A stretch of 64,000 nucleotides of DNA, from assembly GCA_029256485.1 (NCBI GenBank), contig JAQSXU010000006.1:1-64000 (forward strand), read 5' to 3'. A program made the position numbers and the translations under genes. Positions within the stretch are counted from its first letter, which is position 1; the number at the start of each line of letters is the position of its first letter. Below the pieces are notes generated by a model. That model saw nothing but the letters and a program-made list of their open reading frames with translations. It did no database searches and was not told the DNA's origin. Source of the DNA: Clostridiaceae bacterium. Lineage in GTDB: Bacteria; Bacillota_A; Clostridia; Clostridiales; Clostridiaceae. This document shows positions 17,938 to 26,741 of the stretch, one piece after another.

Positions 17938-19035
17938 ATGACAAACAGAGAAAAAGAAATATTACAATTAATAAAAGAAAAGCCAATGATATCCCAAAAG
18001 GAATTAGCCGGAGAATTAAATATTACCCGTTCTTCTGTGGCAGTTCATATAACTAATTTACTTAAAAAAGGCTATCTACTTGGGAAAGGTTATATAGTAG
18101 CAAGCGAAGATGAGTACGTTAGTATTGTTGGAGGAACAAATATAGATATTCAGGGTTTTCCTAATAATAAACTTATTTTACATGACTCTAACCCAGGAAA
18201 GGTAAAGATGTCATTAGGCGGTGTAGGAAGAAATATTGGTGAAAATCTTGTAAGGCTTGGTGTAGATACAAGACTTATTAGTGCAGTTGGAAATGATATT
18301 TATGGCAATAAAATATTAGACGAAGCAAGGAATATGGGCCTTAACATGGAAGAATCCTTAATAATGGATGGACAAAGCACTTCTACTTATTTATCTATTC
18401 TTAATGAAACTGGTGATATGGAAGCAGCTATAGCACACATGGATATTTTCGATAAAATTACTGAAGAGTTTATTGCTTCAAAAAAGCAGGTTATTGAAAA
18501 CTCTGCAGTATGTGTCATTGATACCAACATTCCCAGAGAAGTTATTGAATATATTTTGACGAACTATAAAGATGTGGATTTCTTTCTTGATACTGTATCC
18601 ACTACAAAATGTCAAAAAGTAAAAGACCTTATAGGATATTTTCATACTATTAAACCCAATAAATTAGAAGTTGAAATATTAACTGGAATGAAAGTTAATA
18701 GGGATGAAGATTTACAGAAGGCTGCAGAATACTTATTGGATAAAGGTGTCAAAAATGTATTCATTACATTAGGTGAAGATGGAATTTTCTATCACAATGG
18801 CAGTGAATACGGCAAAATAAAATCCCCTAAAATAAAGGTGGTAAATGCTACTGGTGCCGGGGACGCTTTTGTTGCAGCACTTGTATACAGCTACCTAAAA
18901 GAATTTCCAATGGAATTTGCAGGTAGATTTGCCATGACAGCTTCTATTCTTGCTCTGTCTCATGAAAACACTATTAATCCTAATATGAGTATTGAAAATG
19001 TGAATAATAAAATGAAGGAGTTAAAATTATGTTAG
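17938..19035 (+). CDS. psuK: Pseudouridine kinase with N-terminal winged-helix domain
   Basis: 365 residues. Residues 1-60 form a winged helix-turn-helix (TNREKEILQLIKEKPMISQK, then ITRSSVAVHITNLLKKGYLLGKGY). The rest is a PfkB/ribokinase-fold kinase with GGTNIDIQGFP near 65 and the ATP/anion-hole motif NATGAGDAF (about 302-310) carrying the catalytic Asp. It phosphorylates pseudouridine to pseudouridine 5'-phosphate for the glycosidase encoded next; the genes overlap by seven bases. The DNA-binding domain suggests self-regulation, as in other HTH-PfkB proteins. AAGGAG precedes ATG. Confidence 0.92.
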   Translation: MTNREKEILQLIKEKPMISQKELAGELNITRSSVAVHITNLLKKGYLLGKGYIVASEDEYVSIVGGTNIDIQGFPNNKLILHDSNPGKVKMSLGGVGRNIGENLVRLGVDTRLISAVGNDIYGNKILDEARNMGLNMEESLIMDGQSTSTYLSILNETGDMEAAIAHMDIFDKITEEFIASKKQVIENSAVCVIDTNIPREVIEYILTNYKDVDFFLDTVSTTKCQKVKDLIGYFHTIKPNKLEVEILTGMKVNRDEDLQKAAEYLLDKGVKNVFITLGEDGIFYHNGSEYGKIKSPKIKVVNATGAGDAFVAALVYSYLKEFPMEFAGRFAMTASILALSHENTINPNMSIENVNNKMKELKLC

Positions 19036-19952
19036 AAAAACACTTAGACATTAACCCAGAAGTTAAAAAAGCTTTAGATGAAGGAAAAGCAGTAGTTGCT
19101 CTTGAATCCACAATTATATCTCACGGAATGCCCTATCCTAAAAATGTTGAAACCGCATTAAATGTTGAAAAAATAGTTAAAGAAAATGGAGCTGTTCCAG
19201 CTACAATAGCAATTCTAAATGGTAAATTGAAGGTTGGATTGACTAAAGATGAAATAGAGTATTTAGGTAAAAAGGGAACTGCTGTTGTTAAAGCTAGCAG
19301 AAGAGATATTCCATTTATTATTTCCAAGAAATTAGATGGTGCAACAACTGTAGCAGCAACTATGATTATTGCCAATTTAGCCGGCATAAAAGTATTTGGA
19401 ACAGGGGGAATCGGCGGAGTTCACAGAGGAGCACAGCAGACTTTTGATATTTCTGCAGATCTTCAAGAACTTGCACACACAAATGTAGCTGTAGTTTGTG
19501 CTGGAGCAAAATCAATACTTGATCTTGGACTAACACTAGAATATCTTGAAACCCAAGGAGTTCCAGTAGTTGGATTTGGCACTGAGGAGCTTCCTGCTTT
19601 CTACACAAGAAAAAGCGGATTTAAGGTTGATTACCGCGTAGATACTGAAAAAGATTTAGCATTAGCACTTAAGGCAAAATGGGATTTAGGATTAAATGGC
19701 GGCATGATTGTTGCAAACCCTATTCCAGAACAATATCAAATGGACTATGACACAATAAATAAAGCTATAGAACAGGCACTTAAGGAAGCAGATGAAAAAG
19801 GAATTAAAGGCAAAGCAACCACACCATTCTTACTGGCAAAGGTCAAGGATATTACAGGTGGAGCCAGCCTAGAATCTAATATACAGCTTGTATACAACAA
19901 CGTAAAGGTAGCCGCTAGGTTGGCAGTTGAATTGGGACGGTTAACACTTTAA
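19029..19952 (+). CDS. psuG: Pseudouridine-5'-phosphate glycosidase
   Basis: 307 residues of the PsuG/IndA family: ALESTIISHGMPYPKNVETA near residue 24, FGTGGIGGVHRGAQQTFDISADL near 120, CAGAKSILDLGLTLEYLETQGVPVVGF near 157 and GGMIVANPIP near 225. It splits pseudouridine 5'-phosphate into uracil and ribose 5-phosphate, completing salvage or catabolism begun by PsuK. The last six codons and stop read GAATTGGGACGGTTAACACT-TTAA, so the C terminus (ELGRLTL) is partly encoded by a REP-like motif. This may be an acquired tail. Confidence 0.95.
   Translation: MLEKHLDINPEVKKALDEGKAVVALESTIISHGMPYPKNVETALNVEKIVKENGAVPATIAILNGKLKVGLTKDEIEYLGKKGTAVVKASRRDIPFIISKKLDGATTVAATMIIANLAGIKVFGTGGIGGVHRGAQQTFDISADLQELAHTNVAVVCAGAKSILDLGLTLEYLETQGVPVVGFGTEELPAFYTRKSGFKVDYRVDTEKDLALALKAKWDLGLNGGMIVANPIPEQYQMDYDTINKAIEQALKEADEKGIKGKATTPFLLAKVKDITGGASLESNIQLVYNNVKVAARLAVELGRLTL
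19934..19944 (+). repeat. REP-like motif overlapping the psuG stop region
   Basis: GGGACGGTTAA, inside the last codons of psuG and 235 bases beyond the 3' end of the RAYT gene. It is inverted with respect to the copy at 21188. Confidence 0.7.
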
Positions 19953-19972
19953 AATTAAATATACTTTTATAT

Positions 19973-20015
19973 AAATTGGTGAAATAAGCGTAATTAACAC
20001 TTGTTTTGCCAATTT
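19973..20015 (+). terminator. Probable psuKG terminator
   Basis: Arms AAATTGG and CCAATTT with further partial pairing (AAATAAG / CTTGTTTT) inside, followed by TATTTTTA. Confidence 0.5.
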
Positions 20016-20178
20016 TATTTTTAGTTGTTGGCCTGTATATTTTTAATAGTGTGATTTATAATGTTTTCTAAGCTTGTACAAAATAATAAAATGCAAACAA
20101 ATGAAACCTTTTATTTGTATAAAAAAATAAAGGGCTATAAAAGATTATTAATTTTAAATGAACTTAGTTTGTGATATT

Positions 20179-21093
20179 TCAAGATACTTGTTGGACAATA
20201 AATTTATTTACAATATCCTTGTACCTATCCTCCGTTGATATAAGTTCCACTCCTATAGTGCAAAGCTTTGATACCCTTGACTCAGTAATATTACCAAGAA
20301 CGTGGCATATATTTTTAATTTTAAAATTGCAGAGACTTCTCATCAAAAGAACTGCTAATGCCCTACTAGCCTTATTACTTCTGCTATTCTTCACATACAT
20401 CATTAACTTTTCTATTCCTGTTTCTTCTGAAATGAAAGTTACTATCTGATCTGGGTTAAAGTTTCTAACCAGTACTTTTCTTTGACTTCTGTACTGAGTT
20501 TTTTCGTCTTCAAATTCCATTTCCTTCTTTAGTTTTTCTTTATCACACATATATACAAACTTAAGATATCTATCCCTTGCATTATTCACATTTTGACCAA
20601 GCATTTGCATTATATATGCTTCATCTAAAAGCCCTGTTAAATCTTTTTCAAGACCTAAATACACCTTTAAACTTGAATATTTATATTTTTCAGGGCAAGT
20701 TTCATAACCTTTTATTTTTATAGGGTTATTGTGAATATAAGCTGATAAAGTAATTAGATACCTATTTGTATCAACTATTTTGCTCTTGAATCTATCTTGA
20801 AACACGTGCCCATGCCTATCATGAATTCTGTTATATGTTACTGCATATTTAAAATTTAAACCATGCATTATTTTTGATATGTCGGCACCATTGGAATCGA
20901 TTATAAAATGAGCATGATTAGTCATCATACAGTATGCATATACCTTAAATCCATATATTATTTGATAATTTCTCATCTGTCTTAAGTATTTGTCTTTGTC
21001 ATCATCTTTTTTGAACAATGGAACTTCAGTTATACTTCTTACCATAACATGGTATATTCCATTCTCCATTTTTATTCTTTGAGTTCTTGGCAT
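20179..21093 (-). CDS. REP-associated tyrosine transposase (Y1_Tnp), copy 1
   Basis: 304 residues. The N-terminal Y1/HUH domain has MPRTQRIKMENGIYHVMVRS, the metal-binding HUH motif His60-Ala-His62 (MTNHAHFII), and a likely nucleophilic Tyr in AYIHNNPIK (about 119). The C-terminal 80 residues (SRALAVLLMR, ICHVLGN, SRVSKLC) resemble the DnaA domain IV helix-turn-helix, an add-on beyond the catalytic core. Such single-strand transposases move or multiply REP sequences rather than themselves. By my count it differs from copy 2 at 21 of 304 positions. The frame is intact, so activity is possible. Confidence 0.92.
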   Translation of the reverse strand: MPRTQRIKMENGIYHVMVRSITEVPLFKKDDDKDKYLRQMRNYQIIYGFKVYAYCMMTNHAHFIIDSNGADISKIMHGLNFKYAVTYNRIHDRHGHVFQDRFKSKIVDTNRYLITLSAYIHNNPIKIKGYETCPEKYKYSSLKVYLGLEKDLTGLLDEAYIMQMLGQNVNNARDRYLKFVYMCDKEKLKKEMEFEDEKTQYRSQRKVLVRNFNPDQIVTFISEETGIEKLMMYVKNSRSNKASRALAVLLMRSLCNFKIKNICHVLGNITESRVSKLCTIGVELISTEDRYKDIVNKFIVQQVS

Positions 21094-21187
21094 AAAAACA
21101 CCTCACAATTTGTTAATTTCAAACAACTAATAGTATTAACTCCATTTAAGGGTATTATTCAATTTCCATGGAAAGGTTGGTAAGTTG

Positions 21188-21198
21188 TTAACCGTCCC
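21188..21198 (-). repeat. REP-like motif at upstream boundary of RAYT copy 1
   Basis: TTAACCGTCCC, followed by TATTT. Located 95 bases upstream of the transposase ATG and at the exact edge of homology between the two RAYT copies. Confidence 0.75.
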
Positions 21199-21317
21199 TA
21201 TTTTCTACCACATATTAGTAATACCATTTTTATTTAAAATATGATAAAGTAATTAATATTATTATTTGAACTTAACAAACGATGAATTATCGGACATATT
21301 TTGAGAGGATGATATTA

Positions 21318-22088
21318 ATGAACAAGGTCATTACAGTTAAGGACGTCACAATTGGTGAAGGATTGCCTAAAATCTGCATACCTATGACAGGGGAAACCAT
21401 TCCCCAGCTCGTTGAGGAAGCAAAGCATTTGAAAAAAATTGATTTTGATGTTATAGAGTGGCGTGCAGATTTCTTTCAGCAAGTTTTAAATATAGATAAA
21501 GTTAAAGAGGCTCTTCAGGAAATTAGAAAGATTCTGCCTTCAAGACCTATTATTTTCACATTTCGCAGTGCTAAAGAGGGCGGGAAAAAGAAAGTCAGCA
21601 ACAAATATTATGTTGAATTAAATAAAGCAATTGCTGAATCTAATCTTGTAGATTTTATTGATGTGGAATTATTTAATCAAGAAAAAGATATAAAAAGATT
21701 AGTTGAGGCAGCTCATTTGAACAATGTTTTCGTTATTATATCTAATCATGATTTTTCTAAAACTCCATGTAAGGATGATATTTTATCACGAATGCGTACG
21801 GCCAAGGAGCTAGGCGGAGATATTCCTAAAATTGCAGTTATGCCAAAATGTGTTTCTGATGTGATTACACTTTTAGATGCAACACGAACTATGAAGGAAA
21901 ACTATGACGAGGGCCCTATTATAATATTGTCTATGGCAGCAAAGAGTGATATAAACAGATGCACTGGAGAACTTTTTGGTTCCGATTTAACATTTGGAGC
22001 CGCTAAGAAGATTCACTCAGTAGGACAAGCTTCTGTACTAGACTTGCATAGATTTTTTCAATTTGTTCATAGTGACACTCATAATTAG
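21318..22088 (+). CDS. aroD: Type I 3-dehydroquinate dehydratase
   Basis: 256 residues from the ATG at 21318 (GAGAGGATG site upstream); the longest frame starts 12 codons earlier without a site. Conserved features: ICIPMTGET, DVIEWRADFF (substrate-binding Glu and Arg), the general base His in IISNHDFSKTP (about 143) and the Schiff-base Lys in IAVMPKCVSDV (about 170). It converts 3-dehydroquinate to 3-dehydroshikimate in the shikimate pathway. No other aro gene is beside it. A long perfect terminator follows. Confidence 0.95.
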   Translation: MNKVITVKDVTIGEGLPKICIPMTGETIPQLVEEAKHLKKIDFDVIEWRADFFQQVLNIDKVKEALQEIRKILPSRPIIFTFRSAKEGGKKKVSNKYYVELNKAIAESNLVDFIDVELFNQEKDIKRLVEAAHLNNVFVIISNHDFSKTPCKDDILSRMRTAKELGGDIPKIAVMPKCVSDVITLLDATRTMKENYDEGPIIILSMAAKSDINRCTGELFGSDLTFGAAKKIHSVGQASVLDLHRFFQFVHSDTHN

Positions 22089-22092
22089 TTAA

Positions 22093-22128
22093 AAAGTCCA
22101 CATTGATTATTTTATCAATGTGGACTTT
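22093..22128 (+). terminator. aroD terminator
   Basis: Perfect 15-base stem AAAGTCCACATTGAT / ATCAATGTGGACTTT with a six-base loop. The downstream T tract is short (AGTTATCTT). Confidence 0.8.
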
Positions 22129-22201
22129 AGTTATCTTATGTGGTTTTTGAGTTAAACCTTTTCGAATAAACCAATTGTTTGGATTTCTTTCCATTTTCAG
22201 C

Positions 22202-22213
22202 TTAACCGTCCCC
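22202..22213 (-). repeat. REP-like motif at the 3' end of proS
   Basis: TTAACCGTCCCC on the plus strand, preceded by CATTTTCAGC, five bases past the proS stop. This is the same placement and flank as the copy at 16202. Confidence 0.72.
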
Positions 22214-22218
22214 TATTT

Positions 22219-23655
22219 TTAGTACGCTTTTCCCCAGTAAACCATGTGCTTAGCTTCTCTTCCGCAGCACACACACTTGTCTGAAAGCTTTTCCTGTTCA
22301 AATGGAATACATCTTGAAGTTACTCCGGCAACTTCCTTTAGCTTTTCTTCACAAGCCTTATCACCACACCACATAGCTTTTATGAAGCCTGGTTTAATTT
22401 CTGCAATTTCTTTGAACTCATCTAAATTTACCGCAGTGTAAGTACTTTTATCTCTATGTTGTTTTGCCTTTTCAAACATAGATTTTTGGATATCCTCTAA
22501 TAACTCAGTAATTTTCGTTTCCAGTTCATCCATGGAAACAAATAGTTTTTCCCTGGTGTCACGTCGTACAAGTACCACCTGATTGTTTTCTATATCCTTT
22601 GGTCCAACTTCAACACGAACTGGAATGCCCTTCATTTCATACTCATTAAATTTCCAGCCAGGCATTTTATCACTGATATCAATGCCCACTCTGGCTACCT
22701 TTGAAATTCTTTCTTTAAGCTCTTGAGCTTTTTCAATAACTCCCTCTTTGTGCTGAGCTATTGGCACTATCATTACCTGAGTTGGTGCTATTTTAGGTGG
22801 AAGCTTAAGACCGCTGTCGTCACCATGCACCATAATTATGGCACCTATAATTCTAGTTGTCATACCCCATGAAGTTTGATAAACGTGTTGAAGCTTACCG
22901 TTTTTATCAGCATATTGAATGTTGAATGCTTTTGAGAAATTGTCTCCAAAATTATGTGATGTACCGCTTTGCAGTGCTTTCCCATCGTGCATTAAGCTTT
23001 CTATAGTATAAGTTGCGTCTGCCCCAGCAAACTTTTCTTTTTCCGTTTTTTGTCCCTTTATAACTGGTATTGCCAAAACATTTTCAAAAAAATCAGCATA
23101 GACATTTAACATATCTATAGTTTCTTTTTCAGACTCCTCATCTGTTGCATGGGCTGTATGGCCTTCCTGCCATAGGAATTCAGTTGTTCTCAAAAATGGC
23201 CTCGTTGTTTTTTCCCATCTCACAACAGAACACCACTGGTTGTATTTCTTTGGAAGATCATTATAAGATTGAATTATTTTTGCATAGTGGTCGCAGAATA
23301 AAGTCTCAGATGTAGGACGAACACACAATCTTTCAGTAAGTTCCTGTCCTCCGCCGTAAGTTACCCAGGCAACTTCAGGTGCAAAACCTTCAACATGGTC
23401 TTTTTCCTTCTGAAGCAGGCTCTCAGGAATAAACATAGGCATATATACATTTTCATGTCCTGTTTCTTTGAATTTTCCATCTAAATATTTTTGTGCATTT
23501 TCCCATATTGCATAACCATAAGGACGTATAATCATGCATCCCTTAACGCTTGAATAGTCAACAAGTTCGGCTTTTTTTACAATATCAGTGTACCATTGAG
23601 CAAAATCTTCATCCATTGCAGTTATAGCCTCAACAAATTTTTTCTGTTTTCCCAT
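22219..23655 (-). CDS. proS: Prolyl-tRNA synthetase, archaeal/eukaryotic-type (ProS3)
   Basis: 478 residues, the short form without the editing insertion of classical bacterial ProRS. Class II motifs are visible: motif 2 [20 protein letters not shown] and motif 3 in the [18 protein letters not shown] segment. The anticodon-binding domain spans about 290-390. The C-terminal domain has the paired cysteines CGDKACEE and CVCCGRE (zinc site) and ends YWGKAY, with the terminal Tyr typical of this class. It charges tRNA-Pro. Expression is under a proline T-box with its own strong promoter. Confidence 0.97.
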   Translation of the reverse strand: MGKQKKFVEAITAMDEDFAQWYTDIVKKAELVDYSSVKGCMIIRPYGYAIWENAQKYLDGKFKETGHENVYMPMFIPESLLQKEKDHVEGFAPEVAWVTYGGGQELTERLCVRPTSETLFCDHYAKIIQSYNDLPKKYNQWCSVVRWEKTTRPFLRTTEFLWQEGHTAHATDEESEKETIDMLNVYADFFENVLAIPVIKGQKTEKEKFAGADATYTIESLMHDGKALQSGTSHNFGDNFSKAFNIQYADKNGKLQHVYQTSWGMTTRIIGAIIMVHGDDSGLKLPPKIAPTQVMIVPIAQHKEGVIEKAQELKERISKVARVGIDISDKMPGWKFNEYEMKGIPVRVEVGPKDIENNQVVLVRRDTREKLFVSMDELETKITELLEDIQKSMFEKAKQHRDKSTYTAVNLDEFKEIAEIKPGFIKAMWCGDKACEEKLKEVAGVTSRCIPFEQEKLSDKCVCCGREAKHMVYWGKAY

Positions 23656-23734
23656 ATTTACTTCCTCCTATATAGATAAACAATACATTTATAGTTTAGT
23701 TTGTTTATCTTAATTTAAAACTTTTTTTACAAAA

Positions 23735-23950
23735 AATAAAAAAAACCTGATCCCAATAGGGACCGAGTTGTCGGTGGTACCACCCTCGTTAATATATTTA
23801 AAATATACTCACTCATTATTTTAACGGCAAAATCCCGCTGCAACTTACTATTATTTCAGTGCAGAACTCAGAGGCTGGTTCAAAACTATTCTTTTAGAAG
23901 TCTCCCACCAATGACTTCTTCTCTTTGAAAAGATAATAATATTTACTATT
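23735..23950 (-). promoter_or_regulatory. T-box leader, proline specific, controlling proS
   Basis: On the minus strand: stem I beginning AGAAGTCATTGGTGGGAGAC, a segment GAACCAGCCTCTGAGTTC that offers Pro codons CCA or CCT in the specifier loop, then the T-box consensus AGGGTGGTACCACCG (23773-23787 reverse), and a terminator stem GGTCCC-TATT-GGGATC with a long T run (23741-23765). Uncharged tRNA-Pro would stabilise the antiterminator. The 5' limit is approximate. Confidence 0.93.
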
Positions 23951-23994
23951 CCTCATCTTAGTAATACAATTATTCATTTTAAATTCTTGATAAA

Positions 23995-24023
23995 ATAATA
24001 TAAGATTATAAATGTATTGTCAA
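23995..24023 (-). promoter_or_regulatory. Promoter of T-box/proS transcript
   Basis: Minus strand TTGACA (24023-24018), 17-base spacer, TATTAT (24000-23995), just upstream of the T-box. Confidence 0.8.
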
Positions 24024-24149
24024 TAGCTAATTGAAGCAATAATCTTGGTTTTTATATGAATTGGAAATAAAATGAAAAATATGGTATAGTTTATTTATAT
24101 TATTTTGATTAAGTATAAATACTGAAAAATTAGTAAGGAGGCCGCTATA

Positions 24150-24866
24150 ATGAGTTATTGGAAGGATAAATGTGTTATAGTTACAGGTGGCACTTCTGGT
24201 GTTGGCAGAAATTTAGTTTTAAAATTAATAAGCATGGGTGCAAAGGTTGCCTTTTGCGGAAGATCAAAGGAAAAAATGAATGATGTATTAAGCGAAATCG
24301 ATTTCCACCAGAAAAGCAGAATTTTTTATGATACCTTTGATATAACCCAGCAGGATAAAATTATATACTTTGTAAAGAACGTGAAACATAACTTAGGACC
24401 AGTTGATGTATTAATCAATTGTGCAGGAGCAAACTCTGCCAGAGCACTTGTAGAAGATATTAAAATTGAAGATATTGAATATATGCTTAAACTCAATACT
24501 CTGGCGCCCCTGATATTTATTCAGGAATGTTATAAACACATGAAGGCTAAAAAACAAGGCCTTATTGTAAATATACTTTCAACATGCTGTTTATTTTCAA
24601 ATGAAAAGCTAGGATCATATACAGCATCAAAAGGCGCATTAGATAGCTTGACTAAAGTACTAAGGAAAGAGGCAAGGGAAAATAATATAAGAGTTTGTTC
24701 CATATATCCTGGCGGAATAAACACTTCTTTCAGGGCTCAGGCAAGAGAAAACTATTTAAGTGCAGATAAAACTGCAGAGGCCGTATTAAAGGCCCTTGAT
24801 GTAGATACCAGCATTGCCTTAGATGAAATTGTATTAAGACCATTTGTTGAAACAAATTACTGTTAG
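24150..24866 (+). CDS. Short-chain dehydrogenase/reductase
   Basis: 238-residue classical SDR. The cofactor loop TGGTSGVGRN is at 11-20, CGRSKEK suggests NADP preference, NCAGANS is near 90, and the catalytic Ser and YTASK (Tyr, Lys) lie near 145-165, with PGGINTSF after. GTAAGGAGG precedes ATG. Substrate unknown; the closest group by feel is 3-ketoacyl-ACP reductase-like or generic SDRs. It converges on the isochorismatase gene with a four-base overlap. Confidence 0.9.
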   Translation: MSYWKDKCVIVTGGTSGVGRNLVLKLISMGAKVAFCGRSKEKMNDVLSEIDFHQKSRIFYDTFDITQQDKIIYFVKNVKHNLGPVDVLINCAGANSARALVEDIKIEDIEYMLKLNTLAPLIFIQECYKHMKAKKQGLIVNILSTCCLFSNEKLGSYTASKGALDSLTKVLRKEARENNIRVCSIYPGGINTSFRAQARENYLSADKTAEAVLKALDVDTSIALDEIVLRPFVETNYC

Positions 24867-25396
24867 GCTGTTATTCTTTTTATAGTATTTTCTACGGTTT
24901 CTACATTGGCAAATCTATCCTTAAACATACGGAAATTATAATAATTATATAAATCTTCTGCTGTTATATTCCCATTATTAAATGTGGTATTTGTCTTCTC
25001 AGGAATAATCAGCTTATATCCATATTCAAAAGCTACCTTACAGGTTGCATCAATGCAGTATTCTGTCTGCATACCTGTAATAATCAATTCATTTATATTT
25101 TTACTGTTTAAATACTCTTTTAAGCAGGTATTTTTAAAGGCACTATTATAATTTTTGTTTATGACCTTTTCATTTTCGGCTGGACTTATCTCTTCATAAA
25201 TCCTCCAGCCATATGAATTAGGTTCTAATTCTTCACCTTCATTATCATTATGCTGAATATAAATTACTTCTATATTGTTTTTCCTGCATGCTTTAATTAA
25301 ACTTTTTATATTGCTGATAACCTCTTTCTCTGCAAAGGGGTGTTCTGATACTAATGCATTTTGAACGTCTATAACTAAAAGAGCTGTATTTTTCAT
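24863..25396 (-). CDS. Isochorismatase-family cysteine hydrolase
   Basis: About 177 residues from the ATG at 25396, which is nine bases from AAGGAG; the ATG at 25405 abuts the site. The family triad is visible: Asp in LLVIDVQNAL, Lys in the VINKNYNSAF region, and Cys in ITGMQTEYCIDATCK. Relatives hydrolyse nicotinamide, N-carbamoyl compounds or isochorismate. The CCG-domain gene lies 22 bases upstream, so the two are probably co-transcribed. The substrate is not assignable. Confidence 0.88.
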   Translation of the reverse strand: MKNTALLVIDVQNALVSEHPFAEKEVISNIKSLIKACRKNNIEVIYIQHNDNEGEELEPNSYGWRIYEEISPAENEKVINKNYNSAFKNTCLKEYLNSKNINELIITGMQTEYCIDATCKVAFEYGYKLIIPEKTNTTFNNGNITAEDLYNYYNFRMFKDRFANVETVENTIKRITA

Positions 25397-25418
25397 TTTA
25401 TTCATCTCCTTATAAAAT

Positions 25419-26072
25419 TTAATGCTTGTCTATAAATTTCTGTAATTCATGGTGCCATTCATCAGGCTCAAAAGTTCCAATTTTAGTTTCTTCTTCAAAT
25501 AAAAGATCCACTATATAGCGCGGCTTTTTCCCGCCAATATACATTGCTTTTATACATGAAACGCAGTAAACCACAACATTGTGGCAAGGCATTTCATCTG
25601 CACGTCCCTTCATCTTCTCCTTAACATTTTCTACTGATAAAGTACCATAAAAACTGTCGCCGCAGCAAATTGACTTAGTGCCAGTATTTTCTGCTTCAAC
25701 AATTTTAATATTCATTCTTTTAAGAAGTTTTCTTATTGCGGAATGTACTCTTTCTTCAGTACGTGTAGGGCAAGCATCATGAATACTCATCTCCATTCCA
25801 TTATAGTTAGGAAACGGGAATGTTCTGCTGTCAGCTAATATCTCCCAAAGAGATATAGTTGAAATTCCATCATAAAGCTGTCTGTATCTCCTGTCGCATC
25901 CTGCACAGGTGTTGATTACCACAGTTCCATTTTCTAAATTAGGCTCATGTCTGCAGCAAATTAAATGTTCAGGAATATTACCTAAATCCTTATTTAAAAA
26001 ATCTAATACCTTATTTGCCAGATTGGGTTTATAAATCATAAGAGCACAGCCCGGTGCATAAACTTGTTTCAT
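25419..26072 (-). CDS. CCG-domain (HdrB/GlpC-like) cysteine-rich protein
   Basis: 217 residues with two cysteine-rich CCG-like repeats: YAPGCAL...LICCRHE...NTCAGCDRRYR and HDACPTRTE...SICCGDSFY...VYCVSCIKAM. This is the arrangement of heterodisulfide-reductase subunit B and GlpC/LutA-type proteins, where two CCG motifs bind a non-cubane 4Fe-4S cluster. No membrane segment. GGGGGA precedes ATG. The protein is soluble and probably acts in electron transfer or thiol/disulfide chemistry, but no Hdr partner is nearby. Confidence 0.8.
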   Translation of the reverse strand: MKQVYAPGCALMIYKPNLANKVLDFLNKDLGNIPEHLICCRHEPNLENGTVVINTCAGCDRRYRQLYDGISTISLWEILADSRTFPFPNYNGMEMSIHDACPTRTEERVHSAIRKLLKRMNIKIVEAENTGTKSICCGDSFYGTLSVENVKEKMKGRADEMPCHNVVVYCVSCIKAMYIGGKKPRYIVDLLFEEETKIGTFEPDEWHHELQKFIDKH

Positions 26073-26171
26073 TTCAATTCCCCCTACAATTTTTTATTAC
26101 TACTATATTTTACATGAAAAACATTAATAAGTCTCCCAATATTCCAACTAATAATTTTCAAAAAATAGGAA

Positions 26172-26202
26172 CTGCTATGCAGCTTTTTATTATGCATAGC
26201 AG
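26172..26202 (-). terminator. Hairpin between gene ends
   Basis: Perfect ten-base stem CTGCTATGCA / TGCATAGCAG with an eleven-base loop just past the stop of the 102-residue gene. Confidence 0.6.
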
Positions 26203-26209
26203 CCGAACT

Positions 26210-26518
26210 CTATATATTACTTAATATTTTATAATGATCCTTAATATTTTTATATGGAATTAAAGTACTTGACTGTTCATCTAATAGAGGGTTTTGCGAT
26301 TTGAGGTTGCTTTTTGGTAAAAAATACTTTCCGCCCCACTGCTTAATAATCCAGCCTGTTGTGCCAATTGGAATATCAGTATTGGGAGGACATAGTACAG
26401 CTGTTCCATCCGTTATAAAAATAGCCCCTAAAATCTTTAAAAAATAGTTTGTACCCTTTACATTACATTTACCCGTTATTTCAACTTCATATAATCTTTT
26501 CTCAGAAAGAAAACTCAT
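26210..26518 (-). CDS. Unknown 102-residue protein, paralogue of the 31983 gene
   Basis: Small soluble protein with a strong site (GGAGGT). It shares with the protein at 31983-32297 the pattern IPxGxTGW...G...F.P..N and an end resembling LIPYKNIKDHYKIL / LIPINKLNGHYSII, so the two are diverged paralogues. It is probably beta-rich. No function recognised and no cysteine or catalytic pattern stands out. It is a single-gene unit. Confidence 0.65.
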   Translation of the reverse strand: MSFLSEKRLYEVEITGKCNVKGTNYFLKILGAIFITDGTAVLCPPNTDIPIGTTGWIIKQWGGKYFLPKSNLKSQNPLLDEQSSTLIPYKNIKDHYKILSNI

Positions 26519-26670
26519 AAAAAAACCTCCACATAAATATTAAAACGCCCTATAACCAATATATGTATATTATACCATATAGTTGTATCACCTTAAACTT
26601 ACCTTTAGAAGTGCTATAATTTCTTAATTAACTGATTCTCTTATCTACCATTTAATAAATCTTTATAAAT

Positions 26671-26704
26671 GAAAAAGAACATACCTATTAAAGATAAGTT
26701 CTTT
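26671..26704 (-). terminator. Terminator of the 149-residue gene
   Basis: Minus-strand arms AAAGAAC and GTTCTTT followed by TTCATTT, about 40 bases after the stop at 26742. Confidence 0.6.
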
Positions 26705-26741
26705 ACAAACAACACATAAAAATCGTTATATATTATTTTAC

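Larger units (their letters stand above)
20067..21203 (-). mobile_element. RAYT element, copy 1 (REP-associated tyrosine transposase unit)
   Basis: Limits are where this region stops matching copy 2 (about 45440-46576). The match runs from a shared segment with AAGCTTGTACAA (about 20067) through the transposase and its leader to the motif TTAACCGTCCCTATTT (21188-21203), after which the two copies become unrelated. A further inverted motif copy lies outside the alignable part at 19934. I see no target duplication. Confidence 0.7.
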
